From positions 682,001 to 746,000 of the forward strand of contig NZ_LFYO02000002.1 of NCBI RefSeq assembly GCF_001182825.2: 64,000 bases of DNA. Reading direction: 5' to 3'. The position numbers and the translations under genes were made by a program. The notes beneath the pieces are model-generated. The model was not told the DNA's origin, did not search any database, and saw only the letters and a program-made list of their open reading frames with translations. This document shows positions 60,922 through 64,000 of this stretch, in pieces (the stretch's first letter is position 1; every line of letters begins with the position of its first letter). The DNA is from Streptococcus sp. X13SY08. GTDB taxonomy: Bacteria > Bacillota > Bacilli > Lactobacillales > Streptococcaceae.

Positions 60922-61047
60922 GATCTATGCTTCACTACTTATCTTTTATTCATTATAACAAATCCATACTGGTTTTGAAATAAGTCTAAATTGATATCTA
61001 ACAATAATTTTGTTATACTGAGACCTACTATAAAAAAGGATATTGTT

Positions 61048-61539
61048 ATGAAGAAATCAATTATTCTCTCTCTTACTGCTTTACTTGCTGTCCTTCTACT
61101 AACAGCTTGTTCTTCCCTTACTGGAAAAAAAGGATATTTTCAATTAATCACGGAAGTGACAGATTCACGTATTACTTATCGCTATAGTCAGGATGAAATT
61201 TTACAGCAAACCATCGAATCAACCAACCTCTACTCTAATCTAGGCATCAAATCTGCCAAAGAAGCTAAAGAATTAATGCAAGATAGTTTCGCTCAGTATT
61301 CAAACATTAAAGGGGTGTCTTACAAGATAGCTTACAAGGATACCTATGTTGTCCAAACAGTGGCTATTGACTACGAAAAAGCTGATGCAGCTGAATTAGC
61401 TAAAATCCCTAAACTCGGTGACCAACTACCCAAAGAAGACCAAGGAAGTTACAAAAAAATGAAAGAATTTTTGGTCGATCAAGTAGGTTATACTGAAGTA
61501 AAAGATGGAAAATTCATCCATTTGAAAACTTCAAAATAA
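61048..61539 (+). CDS. DUF1307-like lipoprotein
   Basis: 163 residues from ATG 61048 (AAAAGGA upstream; 19 in-frame codons before it are rejected). Signal peptide with lipobox LLTAC, then a small domain (EVTDSRITYRYSQDEILQQTIES) of the YehR/DUF1307 type. Anchored outside the membrane after Lgt processing. Function unknown. Intact. Confidence 0.8.
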   Translation: MKKSIILSLTALLAVLLLTACSSLTGKKGYFQLITEVTDSRITYRYSQDEILQQTIESTNLYSNLGIKSAKEAKELMQDSFAQYSNIKGVSYKIAYKDTYVVQTVAIDYEKADAAELAKIPKLGDQLPKEDQGSYKKMKEFLVDQVGYTEVKDGKFIHLKTSK

Positions 61540-61547
61540 TAGACATC

Positions 61548-61600
61548 AAAAAACACGACTAGCTAACTCACCAAATGTGCGGAGTTTCTAGTCGTGTTTT
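61548..61600 (+). terminator. Terminator of the DUF1307 gene
   Basis: AAAACACGACTAG with CTAGTCGTGTTTT, a 13-bp stem with further inner pairing (AACTC/GAGTT) around a 14-nt loop. Confidence 0.88.
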
Positions 61601-62057
61601 AGTGTAAAAAAATATTTTTAGCAATAAATAAGCATTTAAGCATATTACTGTTTATTTCGAGAATAAACATACACGCTCAGTACTACTTATGCACCATAGA
61701 GACGAGCAACTTCCATCAACCGCTCATGAGCATAAAACCACTGATAAATGGAGAAACAGACAATCCAAACAAGCGTTGCAGTAATTTCAATTATTTTTTC
61801 TGCGACATATTTTATTTATTCATCTTATTTTATCGTTAATTAGTAACATTTACAACAAAAACGTTTCCTCTCAGAAATCTAGCTATTTGGATATCAATGA
61901 AGATAAAAACTAGACTGCAAAAAAGAGTTTGGGACAAACATCCCAGACTCTTTTTCTTGTTCAAATCGCAATAGGCGAGTATTTTAGACCGATAATCAAG
62001 CATAAGAAACGCTAATCGGTTGGAGATCCATTCAGCTATTTCTGTCCCACTATTTTC
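61601..62057. other. Gene-free stretch with coding remnants
   Basis: No intact gene over 450 bp. On the minus strand 61687-61812 reads VAEKIIEITATLVWIVCFSI, then YQWFYAHERLMEVARLYGA and a stop, without a start codon. This looks like the end of a small membrane protein. Nearer the lipoprotein gene, minus-strand codons IAEWISNRLAFLMLDYRSK (around 61990-62040) are also coding-like. Confidence 0.4.
61918..61961. terminator. Bidirectional terminator-like hairpin
   Basis: AAAAAGAGTTTGGGA and TCCCAGACTCTTTTT pair with one mismatch around CAAACA. Similar stems follow other genes here (32758). Confidence 0.8.
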
Positions 62058-62533
62058 CTATTTTTGCCATGTTTCAGGAGTTTCTAACCAATTGCGTTCA
62101 GATTCTGCCAACGGCAGCTTAATAGAGCCAATGAGCGGGATATTTTCAATATAAATATCCTCTTCACCTTGATAGAGATAAAAATGAATTTTGTTACCAG
62201 AATTAGTTTTGAGAACATATTGATAATCTACAATAGCATTTTTAGGTGGACTATCAAATACTGCATAGGGAGAATCTGTTTCTTCAATCTCATCAGTGAT
62301 ATACTCCGAAAATGCTTCCAAGACATCTTGATTTTTTGTCTCTAATACTTTTTTCCATCTCCATTCAAGACAGTTATCATCTCACTATCTCCAATCTCAA
62401 CTGAAAAATTTCCATCTTCTGATACTCGCGCCATTTCCTCACTCTTATTGGCTTCTTTATCTGACCAGCTACCACAAGCTGGCAAAGTGAACAGCGCTAG
62501 CGTGCCTATTCCAAGCAATGCCGCTTTCTTCAT
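62058..62533 (-). pseudogene. Lipoprotein after the MacB-like exporter, poly-A frame break
   Basis: Start 62533 (KKAALLGIGTLALFTLPACGS, lipobox LPAC). At an A6 run (about 62350) the frame ends at NGDGKKY. Adding one A continues as VLETKNQDVLEAFSEYITDE to 62058. Together about 158 residues. Family unknown. It lies 42 bp after the permease gene and is probably part of the same operon. Confidence 0.72.
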
Positions 62534-62575
62534 AGAGAACCTCCTTTTAAGAGACTGAACTTTTTCCTATTATTC

Positions 62576-63829
62576 TTATTCGTAACGAAGGGCTTCGATA
62601 GGATCCAACTTAGAGGCTTTATTTGCAGGGAGAACACCGAAAACAATCCCTACTGCTGCTGAAAAAGCAAGACTACCTAACACGACTGGAACTGAAATCA
62701 CAGCCTTGACACCTTCACCCATGGTACCTGATACGTTGACCAAAATCACAACGACTTGTGCCAATAAGAGCCCAATACCCCCACCGAGAGTCGTAAGTAC
62801 GATGGATTCAATCAAGAATTGTGTCAAAATATTGCTTCTGGTTGCACCAAGTGCCTTGCGCAGACCAATTTCCCGCGTGCGTTCTGTGACCGATACTAAC
62901 ATGATATTCATCACTCCGATACCACCGACCAAGAGAGAAATCCCGGCAACAGAACCTATAAAGAGGGTAATGCCACTCATAGCTTTGCTGTACTGTTCTG
63001 CTACTGCTGACATATCATAAATATCGTATTTGGCTTCTTTTAGTCCTGTTGCTCTTGTCAAATACTCTGCCGCAGCATATCCGATTTCGCTAGCATGTTC
63101 CACATCTTCCGTATGTATAAATAGATCAGCATTTTCCGAAACACCTTCTTCTGCTACCAATTGCGTATTGGTCACAACGGCGTTACCGCCAGACGCGCCG
63201 CCCATTAAGTTTGGTCCTGTTCCTGCCTCGGGATCTTTATAGACACCAATGACAAGATAATTATGATTTTTAAAACTGATTGTTTGATTGAGAGCGGATG
63301 AAGCATCTCCAAACAATTTCTCAGCCAGTCCTTTATCCAACATAATGACACGAGAAAATTTAGTATAGTCATTCTGTGTGAACTTTCTTCCAGCAATTAC
63401 ATCATATTTTTTGATATCGAAATAAGAATCACTGACACCTTTTATAAAGCTATTTTCTGATTTCTTATTCCCAAAACTCACTTCACTTGAGGTTGAATTA
63501 CTCGTATAATAATTATCCACCCCATCAACCGTCAACAGTCCGTTTAGGATATTTTCCGTCAATGTCGGTTGCTCTTCCGTGCTAACATTTGTCCCCTCTG
63601 TAAAGGCCATAAGCCCATCTTGCGTTGTTTCTGTTGGTGTATTATTGAAATAAACATTGATATCTTTTTGGTCTCCACCTACGATATCAGAAATGTTAGT
63701 ACTCACACCATTACCAAGAGCAACAATCACCACAACTGCAGTAACACCGATGATAATCCCCAACATGGTCAACAGCGACCGCATTTTGTGGGCAAGGATG
63801 GATTTTAGGGCAAATTTCCAATTTTCCAT
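62576..63829 (-). CDS. MacB-like ABC transporter permease
   Basis: 417 residues, intact. N-terminal helix (KMRSLLTMLGIIIGVTAVVVIVALG), a MacB-type extracellular domain (about 45-280), then three C-terminal helices (GSVAGISLLVGGIGVMNIMLVSVTERTREIGLRKALGA, the FtsX motif). Works by mechanotransmission to move substrates outside the membrane; substrate unknown. ATG overlaps the ATPase stop (TAATG). Confidence 0.92.
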   Translation of the reverse strand: MENWKFALKSILAHKMRSLLTMLGIIIGVTAVVVIVALGNGVSTNISDIVGGDQKDINVYFNNTPTETTQDGLMAFTEGTNVSTEEQPTLTENILNGLLTVDGVDNYYTSNSTSSEVSFGNKKSENSFIKGVSDSYFDIKKYDVIAGRKFTQNDYTKFSRVIMLDKGLAEKLFGDASSALNQTISFKNHNYLVIGVYKDPEAGTGPNLMGGASGGNAVVTNTQLVAEEGVSENADLFIHTEDVEHASEIGYAAAEYLTRATGLKEAKYDIYDMSAVAEQYSKAMSGITLFIGSVAGISLLVGGIGVMNIMLVSVTERTREIGLRKALGATRSNILTQFLIESIVLTTLGGGIGLLLAQVVVILVNVSGTMGEGVKAVISVPVVLGSLAFSAAVGIVFGVLPANKASKLDPIEALRYE

Positions 63830-63999
63830 TAGCGAACCTCCTTGCGTGCATCCTCGGTAATAACACCATCTCGAAGAACAATTTTTCGAGTGGCATATTC
63901 TGCAATCTCAGGCTCGTGCGTGACCATGATAATGGTTTTCCCCTCACGATTGAGCTCAGTCAGCAAATCCATAATTTGATTTCCTGTCTTGGTATCCAA
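63829..63999 (-). CDS. MacB-type ABC transporter ATP-binding protein (C-terminal end)
   Basis: Partial: [41 protein letters not shown] and the stop at 63829-63831. The rest lies beyond the window. The switch His is in VTHEPE. Coupled to the permease by TAATG. Confidence 0.9.
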   Translation of the reverse strand: MDTKTGNQIMDLLTELNREGKTIIMVTHEPEIAEYATRKIVLRDGVITEDARKEVR

Positions 64000-64000
64000 A

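Overview
The window is a low-GC Gram-positive chromosome segment from a Streptococcus, most likely S. suis or a close relative. The evidence is family content and gene order: glmU-Nudix-macP-mtnN, hprK-lgt, MurA2, streptococcal families DUF3270/DUF3272/DUF3397/DUF1803, a preQ1-II riboswitch before queT, a probable SMK-box leader before metK, and an LPXTG surface carboxypeptidase. No rRNA, tRNA, CRISPR array, prophage or complete insertion sequence was seen.

Layout. 0-5.4 kb: a decayed surface M14 carboxypeptidase and two U32-family genes separated by a structured insertion. 5.5-10.5 kb: hprK-lgt-DUF948-ytxH, Nudix, PspC and SprT genes. 10.5-20.5 kb: tex, queT, gtrA, a B3/B4-domain gene, YihY, map, murA2 and metK. 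20.5-28.2 kb: a degraded stretch (CAP protein, TraX, S66 and M42 peptidases, YpfJ, BirA, DUF3272, dnaX). 28.2-36.4 kb: fRMsr, PadR, udk, an oxidoreductase, a DEAD-box helicase, an ABC pair, a GST and an immunity-like gene. 36.4-47.4 kb: rplK-rplA, csp, ftsK, a C69 dipeptidase, ppiA and the mtnN-macP-Nudix-glmU group. 47.5-52.5 kb: a wrecked type I R-M locus, lactate oxidase and two decayed genes. 52.5-64 kb: small metabolic genes, a Bce-type sensor/transporter module, lipoproteins and a MacB-like exporter.

The dominant feature is gene decay. About 25 of roughly 70 genes are broken, by three lesion types: (i) one-base indels in A or G homopolymers; (ii) nonsense codons in otherwise readable genes; (iii) out-of-frame internal losses that I estimate at about 50-110 nt (tex, map, birA, dnaX, udk, Nudix, TraX, C69). 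Some lie in genes expected to be essential (map, birA, dnaX). Either extra copies exist or part of this is an assembly or sequencing artefact; the sequence alone cannot decide. Secreted and surface proteins, the R-M system and the whole Bce-type module are hit, which looks like genuine decay.

Regulation is better preserved: preQ1-II and probable SMK riboswitches, cre-like sites before the carboxypeptidase and lactate oxidase, an L1-type motif occurring twice in the rplK-rplA operon, a BceR-type box before the broken Bce transporter, an unassigned structured leader before the B3/B4-domain gene, and four promoters whose -10 box is only 6-7 nt from the start codon (leaderless mRNA candidates).
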